Positions 50,501-63,824 are shown, counted from the stretch's first letter. The stretch is DNA of 64,000 bases from Pyropia haitanensis (GCA_008729055.1 SDUX01000071.1:62001-126000), one strand, 5' to 3'. Made by a program: numbers and translations. Notes: generated from the sequence alone by a model not told the origin.

Positions 50501-51742
50501 GCGCGTTCCGCCCGTCACACTGGCGTGGACGGTGTGAGGGCGGAACTTTTGTCGCCGACCGTCACACCTGGCTGTCGGGACCCCCACGTGGCAAAAACCA
50601 TTCCACAAAATTGACACGTGGACACCGGCGCTCCACAAAACACTCGTTGCATCCAACGGACGCGCCAACGAACGGGTCGGCCAACCACCCCATGCACGAC
50701 GGTGCGGGTGGAACCTCGGACGTCGAGCGGGCGGATGTATGGCTGGAATAAAGGATGTGAGCCAATTCGGCCGCCGGAGCGCGTGCTGCATTGCTGTACA
50801 CGCGAAAGTGGGCAAAAGTGGGCAACAGTGGGCAAAAGTGGGTGAGAAGCGGCCTACCACCCCATGCACGACCGTGGGGGTCGAACCTCGGACATGGAGC
50901 GGGCGGATCTATGGCTGGAATGAAGGATGCGCGCCAATTCGGCCGCCGGATCGTGTGCAGCATCGCTGTAGACGCAAAAGTGGGCAAAAGTGGGCAAAAG
51001 TGGGCAAAAGTGGGTAGGAAGTGGGCAAGAAGTGGGCAAAAAGTGGGCAAAAGGGGGCCAAATTGGACACAATTGGGCAATTGGGGGCAAGAACTTTCCA
51101 AAACTGCAAAGAAAATTGAGACGAAAGTCGCCAGAAAGTGGTCCAACAGTGGCCACAAAGTGCGCCCCGCCACCCAAACTGTCCACTGCGCGTTCCGCCC
51201 GTCACACTGGCGTGGACGGTGTGAGGGCGGAACTTTTGTCGCCGACCGTCACACCTGGCTGTCGGACCCCCACGTGGCAAAAACCATTCCACAAAATTGA
51301 CACGTGGACACCGGCGCTCCACAAAACACTCGTTGCATCCAACGGACGCGCCAACGAACGGGTCGGCCAACCACCCCATGCACGACGGTGCGGGTGGAAC
51401 CTCGGACGTCGAGCGGGCGGATGTATGGCTGGAATAAAGGATGTGAGCCAATTCGGCCGCCGGAGCGCGTGCTGCATTGCTGTACACGCGAAAGTGGGCA
51501 AAAGTGGGCAACAGTGGGCAAAAGTGGGTGAGAAGCGGCCTACCACCCATGCACGACCGTGGGGTCGAACCTCGGACATGGAGCGGGCGGATCTATGGCT
51601 GGAATGAAGGATGCGCGCCAATTCGGCCGCCGGATCGTGTGCAGCATCGCTGTAGACGCAAAAGTGGGCAAAAGTGGGCAAAAGTGGGCAAAAGTGGGTA
51701 GGAAGTGGGCAAGAAGTGGGCAAAAAGTGGGCAAACAGGGGG

Positions 51743-51842
51743 CCAAATTGGGACACAATTGGGCAATTGGGGGCAAGAACTTTCCAAAACTGCCCAAATT
51801 GGAACACAATTGGGCAATTGGGGCAAGAAGTTTCCAAACTGC
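51743..51842 (+). repeat. 51-bp duplication at the B-to-C switch
   Basis: The segment after the long block appears twice in tandem. The first copy (51743-51793) has type B bases (attgggacac, aactttcc). The second (51794-51842) has type C bases (attggaacac, aagtttcc). Upstream markers are B (gtggacaccgg at 51304) and downstream ones are C (gtggcgaaaa at about 52008, gtggaaaccgg at 52037). The two families therefore meet exactly here. Confidence 0.85.
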
Positions 51843-54800
51843 AAAGAAAATTGAGACGAAAGTCGCCAGAAAGTGGTCCAACAGTGGCCACAAAGTGCGC
51901 CCCGCCACCCAAACTGTCCACTGCGCGTTCCGCCCGTCACACTGGCGTGGACGGTGTGAGGGCGGAACTTTTGTCGCCGACCTCACACCTGGCTGTCGGA
52001 CCCCCACGTGGCGAAAAACCATCCACAAAAATTGACACGTGGAAACCGGCGCTCCACAAAACACTCGTTGCATCCAACGGACGCGCCAACGAACGGGTCG
52101 GCCAACCACCCCATGCACGACGGTGCGGGTGAACCTCGGACGTCGAGCGGCGGATGTATGGCTGAGCCAATTCGGCCGCCGGAGCGCGTGCTGCATTGCT
52201 GTACACGCGAAAGTGGGCAAAAGTGGGCAACAGTGGGCAAAAGTGGGTGAGAAACCACCCATGCACGACCGTGGGGGTCGAACCTCGGACATGGAGCGGG
52301 CGGATCTATGGCTGGAATGAAGTATGCGCGCCAATTCGGCCGCCGGATGGTGTGCAGCATCGCTGTAGACGCAAAAGTGGGCAAAAGTGGGCAAAAGTGG
52401 GCAAAAGTGGGTAGGAAGTGGGCAAGAAGTGGGCAAAAAGTGGGCAAACAGGGGGCCAAATTGGACACAATTGGGCAATTGGGGGCAAGAAGTTTCCAAA
52501 ACTGCAAAGAAAATTGAGGCGAAAGTCGCCAGAAAGTGGTCCAACAGTGGCCACAAAGTGCGCCCCGCCACCCAAACTGTCCACTGCGCGTTCCGCCCGT
52601 CACACTGGCGTGGACGGTGTGAGGGCGGAACTTTTGTCGCCGACCGTCACACCTGGCTGTCGGGACCCCCACGTGGCGAAAACCATTCCACAAAATTGAC
52701 ACGTGGAAACCGGCGCTCCACAAAACACTCGTTGCATCCAACGGACGCGCCAACGAACGGTCGGCCAACCACCCCATGCACGACGGTGCGGGTGGAACCT
52801 CGGACGTCGAGCGGGCGGATGTATGGCTGGAATAAAGGATGCGAGCCAATTCGGCCGCCGGAGCGCGTGCTGCATTGCTGTACACGCGAAAGTGGGCAAA
52901 AGTGGGCAACAGTGGGCAAAAGTGGGTGAGACGCGGCCTACCACCCCATGCACGACCCGAACCTCGGACATGGAGCGGGCGGATCTATGGCTGGGAAGGA
53001 TGCGCGCCAATTCGGCCGCCGGGTGTGCAGCATCGCTGTCGGACGGGCGGAGTCTAGTGGAAAAAGGATGTAGGAAGTGGCATTGGGCAAAAGTGGGCCG
53101 GCCGGCGGGTGTGCAGCATCGCTGTAGACGCAAAACCAAAAAGTGGGAAAGTGCAAAAGTGCTGTAGGAAGTGGGCAAGAAGTGGGCAAAAAGTGTGGGC
53201 AAACAGGGGGAAAAGTGGGCAAACAGGGGGCCAAATTGGACACAATTGGGCAATTGGGGGCAAGAAGTTTCCAAAACTGCAAAGAAAATTGAGGCGAAAG
53301 TCGCCAGAAAGTGGTCCAACAGTGGCCACAAAGTGCGCCCCGCCACCCAAACTGTCCACTGCGCGTTCCGCCCGTCACACTGGCGTGGACGGTGTGAGGG
53401 CGGAACTTTTGTCGCCGACCGTCACACCTGGCTGTCGGGACCCCCACGTGGCGAAAACCATTCCACAAAATTGACACGTGGAAACCGGCGCTCCACAAAA
53501 CACTCGTTGCATCCAACGGACGCGCCAACGAACGGGTCGGCCAACCACCCCATGCACGACGGTGCGGGTGGAACCTCGGACGTCGAGCGGGCGGATGTAT
53601 GGCTGGAATAAAGGATGCGAGCCAATTCGGCCGCCGGAGCGCGTGCTGCATTGCTGTACACGCGAAAGTGGGCAAAAGTGGGCAACAGTGGCCAAAAGTG
53701 GGTGAGACGCGGTCAACCACCCCATGCACGACCGTGGGGGTCGAACCTCGGACATGGAGCGGGCGGATCTATGGCTGGAATGAAGTATGCGCGCCAATTC
53801 GGCCGCCGGATGGTGTGCAGCATCGCTGTAGACGCAAAAGTGGGCAAAAGTGGGCAAAAGTGGGCAAAAGTGGGTAGGAAGTGGGCAAGAAGTGGGCAAA
53901 AAGTGGGCAAACAGGGGGCCAAATTGGAACACAATTGGGCAATTGGGGGCAAGAAGTTTCCAAAACTGCAAAGAAAATTGAGACGAAAGTCGCCAGAAAG
54001 TGGTCCAACAGTGGCCACAAAGTGCGCCCCGCCACCCAAACTGTCCACTGCGCGTTCCGCCCGTCACACTGGCGTGGACGGTGTGAGGGCGGAACTTTTG
54101 TCGCCGACCGTCACACCTGGCTGTCGGGACCCCCACGTGGCGAAAACCATTCCACAAAATTGACACGTGGAAACCGGCGCTCCACAAAACACTCGTTGCA
54201 TCCAACGGACGCGCCAACGAACGGGTCGGCCAACCACCCCATGCACGACGGTGCGGGTGGAACCTCGGACGTCGAGCGGGCGGATGTATGGCTGGAATAA
54301 AGGATGCGAGCCAATTCGGCCGCCGGAGCGCGTGCTGCATTGCTGTACACGCGAAAGTGGGCAAAAGTGGGCAACAGTGGCCAAAAGTGGGTGAGACGCG
54401 GTCAACCACCCCATGCACGACCGTGGGGGTCGAACCTCGGACATGGAGCGGGCGGATCTATGGCTGGAATGAAGTATGCGCGCCAATTCGGCCGCCGGAT
54501 GGTGTGCAGCATCGCTGTAGACGCAAAAGTGGGCAAAAGTGGGCAAAAGTGGGCAAAAGTGGGTAGGAAGTGGGCAAGAAGTGGGCAAAAAGTGGGCAAA
54601 CAGGGGGCCAAATTGGAACACAATTGGGCAATTGGGGGCAAGAAGTTTCCAAAACTGCAAAGAAAATTGAGGCGAAAGTCGCCAGAAAGTGGTCCAACAG
54701 TGGCCACAAAGTGCGCCCCGCCACCCAAACTGTCCACTGCGCGTTCCGCCCGTCACACTGGCGTGGACGGTGTGAGGGCGGAACTTTTGTCGCCGACCGT

Positions 54801-57800
54801 CACACCTGGCTGTCGGGACCCCCACGTGGCGAAAACCATTCCACAAAATTGACACGTGGAAACCGGCGCTCCACAAAACACTCGTTGCATCCAACGGACG
54901 CGCCAACGAACGGGTCGGCCAACCACCCCATGCACGACGGTGCGGGTGGAACCTCGGACGTCGAGCGGGCGGATGTATGGCTGGAATAAAGGATGCGAGC
55001 CAATTCGGCCGCCGGAGCGCGTGCTGCATTGCTGTACACGCGAAAGTGGGCAAAAGTGGGCAACAGTGGCCAAAAGTGGGTGAGACGCGGTCAACCACCC
55101 CATGCACGACCGTGGGGGTCGAACCTCGGACATGGAGCGGGCGGATCTATGGCTGGAATGAAGTATGCGCGCCAATTCGGCCGCCGGATGGTGTGCAGCA
55201 TCGCTGTAGACGCAAAAGTGGGCAAAAGTGGGCAAAAGTGGGCAAAAGTGGGTAGGAAGTGGGCAAGAAGTGGGCAAAAAGTGGGCAAACAGGGGGCCAA
55301 ATTGGAACACAATTGGGCAATTGGGGGCAAGAAGTTTCCAAAACTGCAAAGAAAATTGAGGCGAAAGTCGCCAGAAAGTGGTCCAACAGTGGCCACAAAG
55401 TGCGCCCCGCCACCCAAACTGTCCACTGCGCGTTCCGCCCGTCACACTGGCGTGGACGGTGTGAGGGCGGAACTTTTGTCGCCGACCGTCACACCTGGCT
55501 GTCGGGACCCCCACGTGGCGAAAACCATTCCACAAAATTGACACGTGGAAACCGGCGCTCCACAAAACACTCGTTGCATCCAACGGACGCGCCAACGAAC
55601 GGGTCGGCCAACCACCCCATGCACGACGGTGCGGGTGGAACCTCGGACGTCGAGCGGGCGGATGTATGGCTGGAATAAAGGATGCGAGCCAATTCGGCCG
55701 CCGGAGCGCGTGCTGCATTGCTGTACACGCGAAAGTGGGCAAAAGTGGGCAACAGTGGCCAAAAGTGGGTGAGACGCGGTCAACCACCCCATGCACGACC
55801 GTGGGGGTCGAACCTCGGACATGGAGCGGGCGGATCTATGGCTGGAATGAAGTATGCGCGCCAATTCGGCCGCCGGATGGTGTGCAGCATCGCTGTAGAC
55901 GCAAAAGTGGGCAAAAGTGGGCAAAAGTGGGCAAAAGTGGGTAGGAAGTGGGCAAGAAGTGGGCAAAAAGTGGGCAAACAGGGGGCCAAATTGGAACACA
56001 ATTGGGCAATTGGGGGCAAGAAGTTTCCAAAACTGCAAAGAAAATTGAGGCGAAAGTCGCCAGAAAGTGGTCCAACAGTGGCCACAAAGTGCGCCCCGCC
56101 ACCCAAACTGTCCACTGCGCGTTCCGCCCGTCACACTGGCGTGGACGGTGTGAGGGCGGAACTTTTGTCGCCGACCGTCACACCTGGCTGTCGGGACCCC
56201 CACGTGGCGAAAACCATTCCACAAAATTGACACGTGGAAACCGGCGCTCCACAAAACACTCGTTGCATCCAACGGACGCGCCAACGAACGGGTCGGCCAA
56301 CCACCCCATGCACGACGGTGCGGGTGGAACCTCGGACGTCGAGCGGGCGGATGTATGGCTGGAATAAAGGATGCGAGCCAATTCGGCCGCCGGAGCGCGT
56401 GCTGCATTGCTGTACACGCGAAAGTGGGCAAAAGTGGGCAACAGTGGCCAAAAGTGGGTGAGACGCGGTCAACCACCCCATGCACGACCGTGGGGGTCGA
56501 ACCTCGGACATGGAGCGGGCGGATCTATGGCTGGAATGAAGTATGCGCGCCAATTCGGCCGCCGGATGGTGTGCAGCATCGCTGTAGACGCAAAAGTGGG
56601 CAAAAGTGGGCAAAAGTGGGCAAAAGTGGGTAGGAAGTGGGCAAGAAGTGGGCAAAAAGTGGGCAAACAGGGGGCCAAATTGGAACACAATTGGGCAATT
56701 GGGGGCAAGAAGTTTCCAAAACTGCAAAGAAAATTGAGGCGAAAGTCGCCAGAAAGTGGTCCAACAGTGGCCACAAAGTGCGCCCCGCCACCCAAACTGT
56801 CCACTGCGCGTTCCGCCCGTCACACTGGCGTGGACGGTGTGAGGGCGGAACTTTTGTCGCCGACCGTCACACCTGGCTGTCGGGACCCCCACGTGGCGAA
56901 AACCATTCCACAAAATTGACACGTGGAAACCGGCGCTCCACAAAACACTCGTTGCATCCAACGGACGCGCCAACGAACGGGTCGGCCAACCACCCCATGC
57001 ACGACGGTGCGGGTGGAACCTCGGACGTCGAGCGGGCGGATGTATGGCTGGAATAAAGGATGCGAGCCAATTCGGCCGCCGGAGCGCGTGCTGCATTGCT
57101 GTACACGCGAAAGTGGGCAAAAGTGGGCAACAGTGGCCAAAAGTGGGTGAGACGCGGTCAACCACCCCATGCACGACCGTGGGGGTCGAACCTCGGACAT
57201 GGAGCGGGCGGATCTATGGCTGGAATGAAGTATGCGCGCCAATTCGGCCGCCGGATGGTGTGCAGCATCGCTGTAGACGCAAAAGTGGGCAAAAGTGGGC
57301 AAAAGTGGGCAAAAGTGGGTAGGAAGTGGGCAAGAAGTGGGCAAAAAGTGGGCAAACAGGGGGCCAAATTGGAACACAATTGGGCAATTGGGGGCAAGAA
57401 GTTTCCAAAACTGCAAAGAAAATTGAGGCGAAAGTCGCCAGAAAGTGGTCCAACAGTGGCCACAAAGTGCGCCCCGCCACCCAAACTGTCCACTGCGCGT
57501 TCCGCCCGTCACACTGGCGTGGACGGTGTGAGGGCGGAACTTTTGTCGCCGACCGTCACACCTGGCTGTCGGGACCCCCACGTGGCGAAAACCATTCCAC
57601 AAAATTGACACGTGGAAACCGGCGCTCCACAAAACACTCGTTGCATCCAACGGACGCGCCAACGAACGGGTCGGCCAACCACCCCATGCACGACGGTGCG
57701 GGTGGAACCTCGGACGTCGAGCGGGCGGATGTATGGCTGGAATAAAGGATGCGAGCCAATTCGGCCGCCGGAGCGCGTGCTGCATTGCTGTACACGCGAA

Positions 57801-60800
57801 AGTGGGCAAAAGTGGGCAACAGTGGCCAAAAGTGGGTGAGACGCGGTCAACCACCCCATGCACGACCGTGGGGGTCGAACCTCGGACATGGAGCGGGCGG
57901 ATCTATGGCTGGAATGAAGTATGCGCGCCAATTCGGCCGCCGGATGGTGTGCAGCATCGCTGTAGACGCAAAAGTGGGCAAAAGTGGGCAAAAGTGGGCA
58001 AAAGTGGGTAGGAAGTGGGCAAGAAGTGGGCAAAAAGTGGGCAAACAGGGGGCCAAATTGGAACACAATTGGGCAATTGGGGGCAAGAAGTTTCCAAAAC
58101 TGCAAAGAAAATTGAGGCGAAAGTCGCCAGAAAGTGGTCCAACAGTGGCCACAAAGTGCGCCCCGCCACCCAAACTGTCCACTGCGCGTTCCGCCCGTCA
58201 CACTGGCGTGGACGGTGTGAGGGCGGAACTTTTGTCGCCGACCGTCACACCTGGCTGTCGGGACCCCCACGTGGCGAAAACCATTCCACAAAATTGACAC
58301 GTGGAAACCGGCGCTCCACAAAACACTCGTTGCATCCAACGGACGCGCCAACGAACGGGTCGGCCAACCACCCCATGCACGACGGTGCGGGTGGAACCTC
58401 GGACGTCGAGCGGGCGGATGTATGGCTGGAATAAAGGATGCGAGCCAATTCGGCCGCCGGAGCGCGTGCTGCATTGCTGTACACGCGAAAGTGGGCAAAA
58501 GTGGGCAACAGTGGCCAAAAGTGGGTGAGACGCGGTCAACCACCCCATGCACGACCGTGGGGGTCGAACCTCGGACATGGAGCGGGCGGATCTATGGCTG
58601 GAATGAAGTATGCGCGCCAATTCGGCCGCCGGATGGTGTGCAGCATCGCTGTAGACGCAAAAGTGGGCAAAAGTGGGCAAAAGTGGGCAAAAGTGGGTAG
58701 GAAGTGGGCAAGAAGTGGGCAAAAAGTGGGCAAACAGGGGGCCAAATTGGAACACAATTGGGCAATTGGGGGCAAGAAGTTTCCAAAACTGCAAAGAAAA
58801 TTGAGGCGAAAGTCGCCAGAAAGTGGTCCAACAGTGGCCACAAAGTGCGCCCCGCCACCCAAACTGTCCACTGCGCGTTCCGCCCGTCACACTGGCGTGG
58901 ACGGTGTGAGGGCGGAACTTTTGTCGCCGACCGTCACACCTGGCTGTCGGGACCCCCACGTGGCGAAAACCATTCCACAAAATTGACACGTGGAAACCGG
59001 CGCTCCACAAAACACTCGTTGCATCCAACGGACGCGCCAACGAACGGGTCGGCCAACCACCCCATGCACGACGGTGCGGGTGGAACCTCGGACGTCGAGC
59101 GGGCGGATGTATGGCTGGAATAAAGGATGCGAGCCAATTCGGCCGCCGGAGCGCGTGCTGCATTGCTGTACACGCGAAAGTGGGCAAAAGTGGGCAACAG
59201 TGGCCAAAAGTGGGTGAGACGCGGTCAACCACCCCATGCACGACCGTGGGGGTCGAACCTCGGACATGGAGCGGGCGGATCTATGGCTGGAATGAAGTAT
59301 GCGCGCCAATTCGGCCGCCGGATGGTGTGCAGCATCGCTGTAGACGCAAAAGTGGGCAAAAGTGGGCAAAAGTGGGCAAAAGTGGGTAGGAAGTGGGCAA
59401 GAAGTGGGCAAAAAGTGGGCAAACAGGGGGCCAAATTGGAACACAATTGGGCAATTGGGGGCAAGAAGTTTCCAAAACTGCAAAGAAAATTGAGACGAAA
59501 GTCGCCAGAAAGTGGTCCAACAGTGGCCACAAAGTGCGCCCCGCCACCCAAACTGTCCACTGCGCGTTCCGCCCGTCACACTGGCGTGGACGGTGTGAGG
59601 GCGGAACTTTTGTCGCCGACCGTCACACCTGGCTGTCGGGACCCCCACGTGGCGAAAACCATTCCACAAAATTGACACGTGGAAACCGGCGCTCCACAAA
59701 ACACTCGTTGCATCCAACGGACGCGCCAACGAACGGGTCGGCCAACCACCCCATGCACGACGGTGCGGGTGGAACCTCGGACGTCGAGCGGGCGGATGTA
59801 TGGCTGGAATAAAGGATGCGAGCCAATTCGGCCGCCGGAGCGCGTGCTGCATTGCTGTACACGCGAAAGTGGGCAAAAGTGGGCAACAGTGGCCAAAAGT
59901 GGGTGAGACGCGGTCAACCACCCCATGCACGACCGTGGGGGTCGAACCTCGGACATGGAGCGGGCGGATCTATGGCTGGAATGAAGTATGCGCGCCAATT
60001 CGGCCGCCGGATGGTGTGCAGCATCGCTGTAGACGCAAAAGTGGGCAAAAGTGGGCAAAAGTGGGCAAAAGTGGGTAGGAAGTGGGCAAGAAGTGGGCAA
60101 AAAGTGGGCAAACAGGGGGCCAAATTGGAACACAATTGGGCAATTGGGGGCAAGAAGTTTCCAAAACTGCAAAGAAAATTGAGGCGAAAGTCGCCAGAAA
60201 GTGGTCCAACAGTGGCCACAAAGTGCGCCCCGCCACCCAAACTGTCCACTGCGCGTTCCGCCCGTCACACTGGCGTGGACGGTGTGAGGGCGGAACTTTT
60301 GTCGCCGACCGTCACACCTGGCTGTCGGGACCCCCACGTGGCGAAAACCATTCCACAAAATTGACACGTGGAAACCGGCGCTCCACAAAACACTCGTTGC
60401 ATCCAACGGACGCGCCAACGAACGGGTCGGCCAACCACCCCATGCACGACGGTGCGGGTGGAACCTCGGACGTCGAGCGGGCGGATGTATGGCTGGAATA
60501 AAGGATGCGAGCCAATTCGGCCGCCGGAGCGCGTGCTGCATTGCTGTACACGCGAAAGTGGGCAAAAGTGGGCAACAGTGGCCAAAAGTGGGTGAGACGC
60601 GGTCAACCACCCCATGCACGACCGTGGGGGTCGAACCTCGGACATGGAGCGGGCGGATCTATGGCTGGAATGAAGTATGCGCGCCAATTCGGCCGCCGGA
60701 TGGTGTGCAGCATCGCTGTAGACGCAAAAGTGGGCAAAAGTGGGCAAAAGTGGGCAAAAGTGGGTAGGAAGTGGGCAAGAAGTGGGCAAAAAGTGGGCAA

Positions 60801-63800
60801 ACAGGGGGCCAAATTGGAACACAATTGGGCAATTGGGGGCAAGAAGTTTCCAAAACTGCAAAGAAAATTGAGGCGAAAGTCGCCAGAAAGTGGTCCAACA
60901 GTGGCCACAAAGTGCGCCCCGCCACCCAAACTGTCCACTGCGCGTTCCGCCCGTCACACTGGCGTGGACGGTGTGAGGGCGGAACTTTTGTCGCCGACCG
61001 TCACACCTGGCTGTCGGGACCCCCACGTGGCGAAAACCATTCCACAAAATTGACACGTGGAAACCGGCGCTCCACAAAACACTCGTTGCATCCAACGGAC
61101 GCGCCAACGAACGGGTCGGCCAACCACCCCATGCACGACGGTGCGGGTGGAACCTCGGACGTCGAGCGGGCGGATGTATGGCTGGAATAAAGGATGCGAG
61201 CCAATTCGGCCGCCGGAGCGCGTGCTGCATTGCTGTACACGCGAAAGTGGGCAAAAGTGGGCAACAGTGGCCAAAAGTGGGTGAGACGCGGTCAACCACC
61301 CCATGCACGACCGTGGGGGTCGAACCTCGGACATGGAGCGGGCGGATCTATGGCTGGAATGAAGTATGCGCGCCAATTCGGCCGCCGGATGGTGTGCAGC
61401 ATCGCTGTAGACGCAAAAGTGGGCAAAAGTGGGCAAAAGTGGGCAAAAGTGGGTAGGAAGTGGGCAAGAAGTGGGCAAAAAGTGGGCAAACAGGGGGCCA
61501 AATTGGAACACAATTGGGCAATTGGGGGCAAGAAGTTTCCAAAACTGCAAAGAAAATTGAGACGAAAGTCGCCAGAAAGTGGTCCAACAGTGGCCACAAA
61601 GTGCGCCCCGCCACCCAAACTGTCCACTGCGCGTTCCGCCCGTCACACTGGCGTGGACGGTGTGAGGGCGGAACTTTTGTCGCCGACCGTCACACCTGGC
61701 TGTCGGGACCCCCACGTGGCGAAAACCATTCCACAAAATTGACACGTGGAAACCGGCGCTCCACAAAACACTCGTTGCATCCAACGGACGCGCCAACGAA
61801 CGGGTCGGCCAACCACCCCATGCACGACGGTGCGGGTGGAACCTCGGACGTCGAGCGGGCGGATGTATGGCTGGAATAAAGGATGCGAGCCAATTCGGCC
61901 GCCGGAGCGCGTGCTGCATTGCTGTACACGCGAAAGTGGGCAAAAGTGGGCAACAGTGGCCAAAAGTGGGTGAGACGCGGTCAACCACCCCATGCACGAC
62001 CGTGGGGGTCGAACCTCGGACATGGAGCGGGCGGATCTATGGCTGGAATGAAGTATGCGCGCCAATTCGGCCGCCGGATGGTGTGCAGCATCGCTGTAGA
62101 CGCAAAAGTGGGCAAAAGTGGGCAAAAGTGGGCAAAAGTGGGTAGGAAGTGGGCAAGAAGTGGGCAAAAAGTGGGCAAACAGGGGGCCAAATTGGAACAC
62201 AATTGGGCAATTGGGGGCAAGAAGTTTCCAAAACTGCAAAGAAAATTGAGGCGAAAGTCGCCAGAAAGTGGTCCAACAGTGGCCACAAAGTGCGCCCCGC
62301 CACCCAAACTGTCCACTGCGCGTTCCGCCCGTCACACTGGCGTGGACGGTGTGAGGGCGGAACTTTTGTCGCCGACCGTCACACCTGGCTGTCGGGACCC
62401 CCACGTGGCGAAAACCATTCCACAAAATTGACACGTGGAAACCGGCGCTCCACAAAACACTCGTTGCATCCAACGGACGCGCCAACGAACGGGTCGGCCA
62501 ACCACCCCATGCACGACGGTGCGGGTGGAACCTCGGACGTCGAGCGGGCGGATGTATGGCTGGAATAAAGGATGCGAGCCAATTCGGCCGCCGGAGCGCG
62601 TGCTGCATTGCTGTACACGCGAAAGTGGGCAAAAGTGGGCAACAGTGGCCAAAAGTGGGTGAGACGCGGTCAACCACCCCATGCACGACCGTGGGGGTCG
62701 AACCTCGGACATGGAGCGGGCGGATCTATGGCTGGAATGAAGTATGCGCGCCAATTCGGCCGCCGGATGGTGTGCAGCATCGCTGTAGACGCAAAAGTGG
62801 GCAAAAGTGGGCAAAAGTGGGCAAAAGTGGGTAGGAAGTGGGCAAGAAGTGGGCAAAAAGTGGGCAAACAGGGGGCCAAATTGGAACACAATTGGGCAAT
62901 TGGGGGCAAGAAGTTTCCAAAACTGCAAAGAAAATTGAGACGAAAGTCGCCAGAAAGTGTCCAACAGTGGCCACAAAGTGCGCCCCGCCACCCAAACTGT
63001 CCACTGCGCGTTCCGCCCGTCACACTGGCGTGGACGGTGTGAGGGCGGAACTTTTGTCGCCGACCGTCACACCTGGCTGTCGGGACCCCCACGTGGCGAA
63101 AACCATTCCACAAAATTGACACGTGGAAACCGGCGCTCCACAAAACACTCGTTGCATCCAACGGACGCGCCAACGAACGGGTCGGCCAACCACCCCATGC
63201 ACGACGGTGCGGGTGGAACCTCGGACGTCGAGCGGGCGGATGTATGGCTGGAATAAAGGATGCGAGCCAATTCGGCCGCCGGAGCGCGTGCTGCATTGCT
63301 GTACACGCGAAAGTGGGCAAAAGTGGGCAACAGTGGCCAAAAGTGGGTGAGACGCGGTCAACCACCCCATGCACGACCGTGGGGGTCGAACCTCGGACAT
63401 GGAGCGGGCGGATCTATGGCTGGAATGAAGTATGCGCGCCAATTCGGCCGCCGGATGGTGTGCAGCATCGCTGTAGACGCAAAAGTGGGCAAAAGTGGGC
63501 AAAAGTGGGCAAAAGTGGGTAGGAAGTGGGCAAGAAGTGGGCAAAAAGTGGCAAACAGGGGGCCAAATTGGAACACAATTGGGCAATTGGGGCAAGAAGT
63601 TTCCAAAACTGCAAAGAAATTGAGGCGAAAGTCGCCAGAAAGTCGTCCAACAGTGGCCACAAAGTGCGCCCCGCCACCAAACTGTCCACTGCGCGTTCCG
63701 CCCGTCACACTGGCGTGGACGGTGTGAGGGCGGAACTTTTGTCGCCGACCGTCACACCTGGCTGTCGGGACCCCCACGTGGCGAAAACCATTCCACAAAA

Positions 63801-63824
63801 TTGACACGTGGAAACCGGCGCTCC
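51794..63824 (+). repeat. Type C block
   Basis: Starts are 52373, 53132 (damaged), 53836 and then every 689 bp to 62793, with the last at 63481. Markers are attggaacacaattgg, aagtttccaaaactgc, gtggcgaaaacc, gtggaaaccgg, gcgagccaattc, gagacgcggtcaacc, gaagtatgcg and ggatggtg. From 53836 to about 62790 the copies look identical by eye except for one site (gagacg in 53836, 59348 and 61415, gaggcg in the rest). The first 1.4 kb is damaged by deletions, and the last 0.3 kb before the gap shows single-base losses. Confidence 0.95.
52938..53230 (+). repeat. Scrambled fourth quarter and long block
   Basis: Part of the fourth quarter appears twice (ggtgtgcagcatcgctgt at about 53021-53039 and 53109-53127) with ggacgggcggagtctagtgg between. 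The long block that follows is broken (caaaaccaaaaagtggg, gcaaaagtgctgtagg), and its end caaacaggggg is repeated. It lies at the start of the C block, inside the indel-rich 49.9-53.2 kb patch. Confidence 0.65.

Larger units (their letters stand above)
37883..51793 (+). repeat. Type B block
   Basis: Starts are 37883 and then every 689 bp to 49596, followed by 50286, 50976 and 51660. Markers are cacacctgg instead of cacagctgg, gtggacaccgg, gtgagccaattc, gagaagcggcctacc, acatggagcg, aaacagggggcc and attgggacacaattgg. Loss of GAATTC and CAGCTG separates B from A. Two alternative bases sets occur just before the degenerate block: gacgtgaaag (starts 37883-41328, 42706, 43395, 45462, 46151, 48218) and gagacgaaag (42017, 44084, 44773, 46840, 47529, 48907 onward). 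From about 49.9 kb single-base indels appear. Confidence 0.95.
1..63824 (+). repeat. 689-bp tandem satellite array, 91 placed monomers
   Basis: Everything that is not N is made of head-to-tail copies of one monomer in a single orientation. The period is 689 bp through most of the window, for example starts at 9595, 10284, 10972, 11661, 12350, 13039 and 13728, where a start is the first aaaagtgggc of the long G-rich block. About 62.6 kb of called sequence corresponds to about 91 monomers. Three sequence families (A, B, C) occupy consecutive blocks, as expected from unequal exchange and local homogenisation. No inverted copies, unique insertions or transposon insertions were seen. The family is not one I recognise. 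Arrays of this size are a eukaryotic feature (centromeric, pericentromeric or subtelomeric in known cases); which applies here cannot be told from the window. Confidence 0.98.

Noticed and set aside
53040..53110. Short novel insert near ggagtctagtgg
   Set aside because: It is too short and lies in a damaged stretch with duplicated fourth-quarter sequence; sequencing error explains it as well.
58887..59930. Long recurring open frames (up to 347 aa, minus strand, rich in PTFAHFCPLL) as genes
   Set aside because: Several overlapping frames on both strands are open at once, the product is just translated satellite, and a period of 689 (remainder 2 on division by 3) rotates the frame in each monomer. 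Many starts are GTG. No domain or signal peptide is recognisable.
1..63824. CRISPR array
   Set aside because: There are no short direct repeats separated by unique spacers; every 'spacer' is itself repeated in each monomer.
1..63824. rDNA intergenic spacer repeats or tandem transposon copies
   Set aside because: No 5S, 5.8S, 18S or 28S sequence, terminal inverted repeats, LTRs or transposase/reverse transcriptase motifs were seen in any frame.
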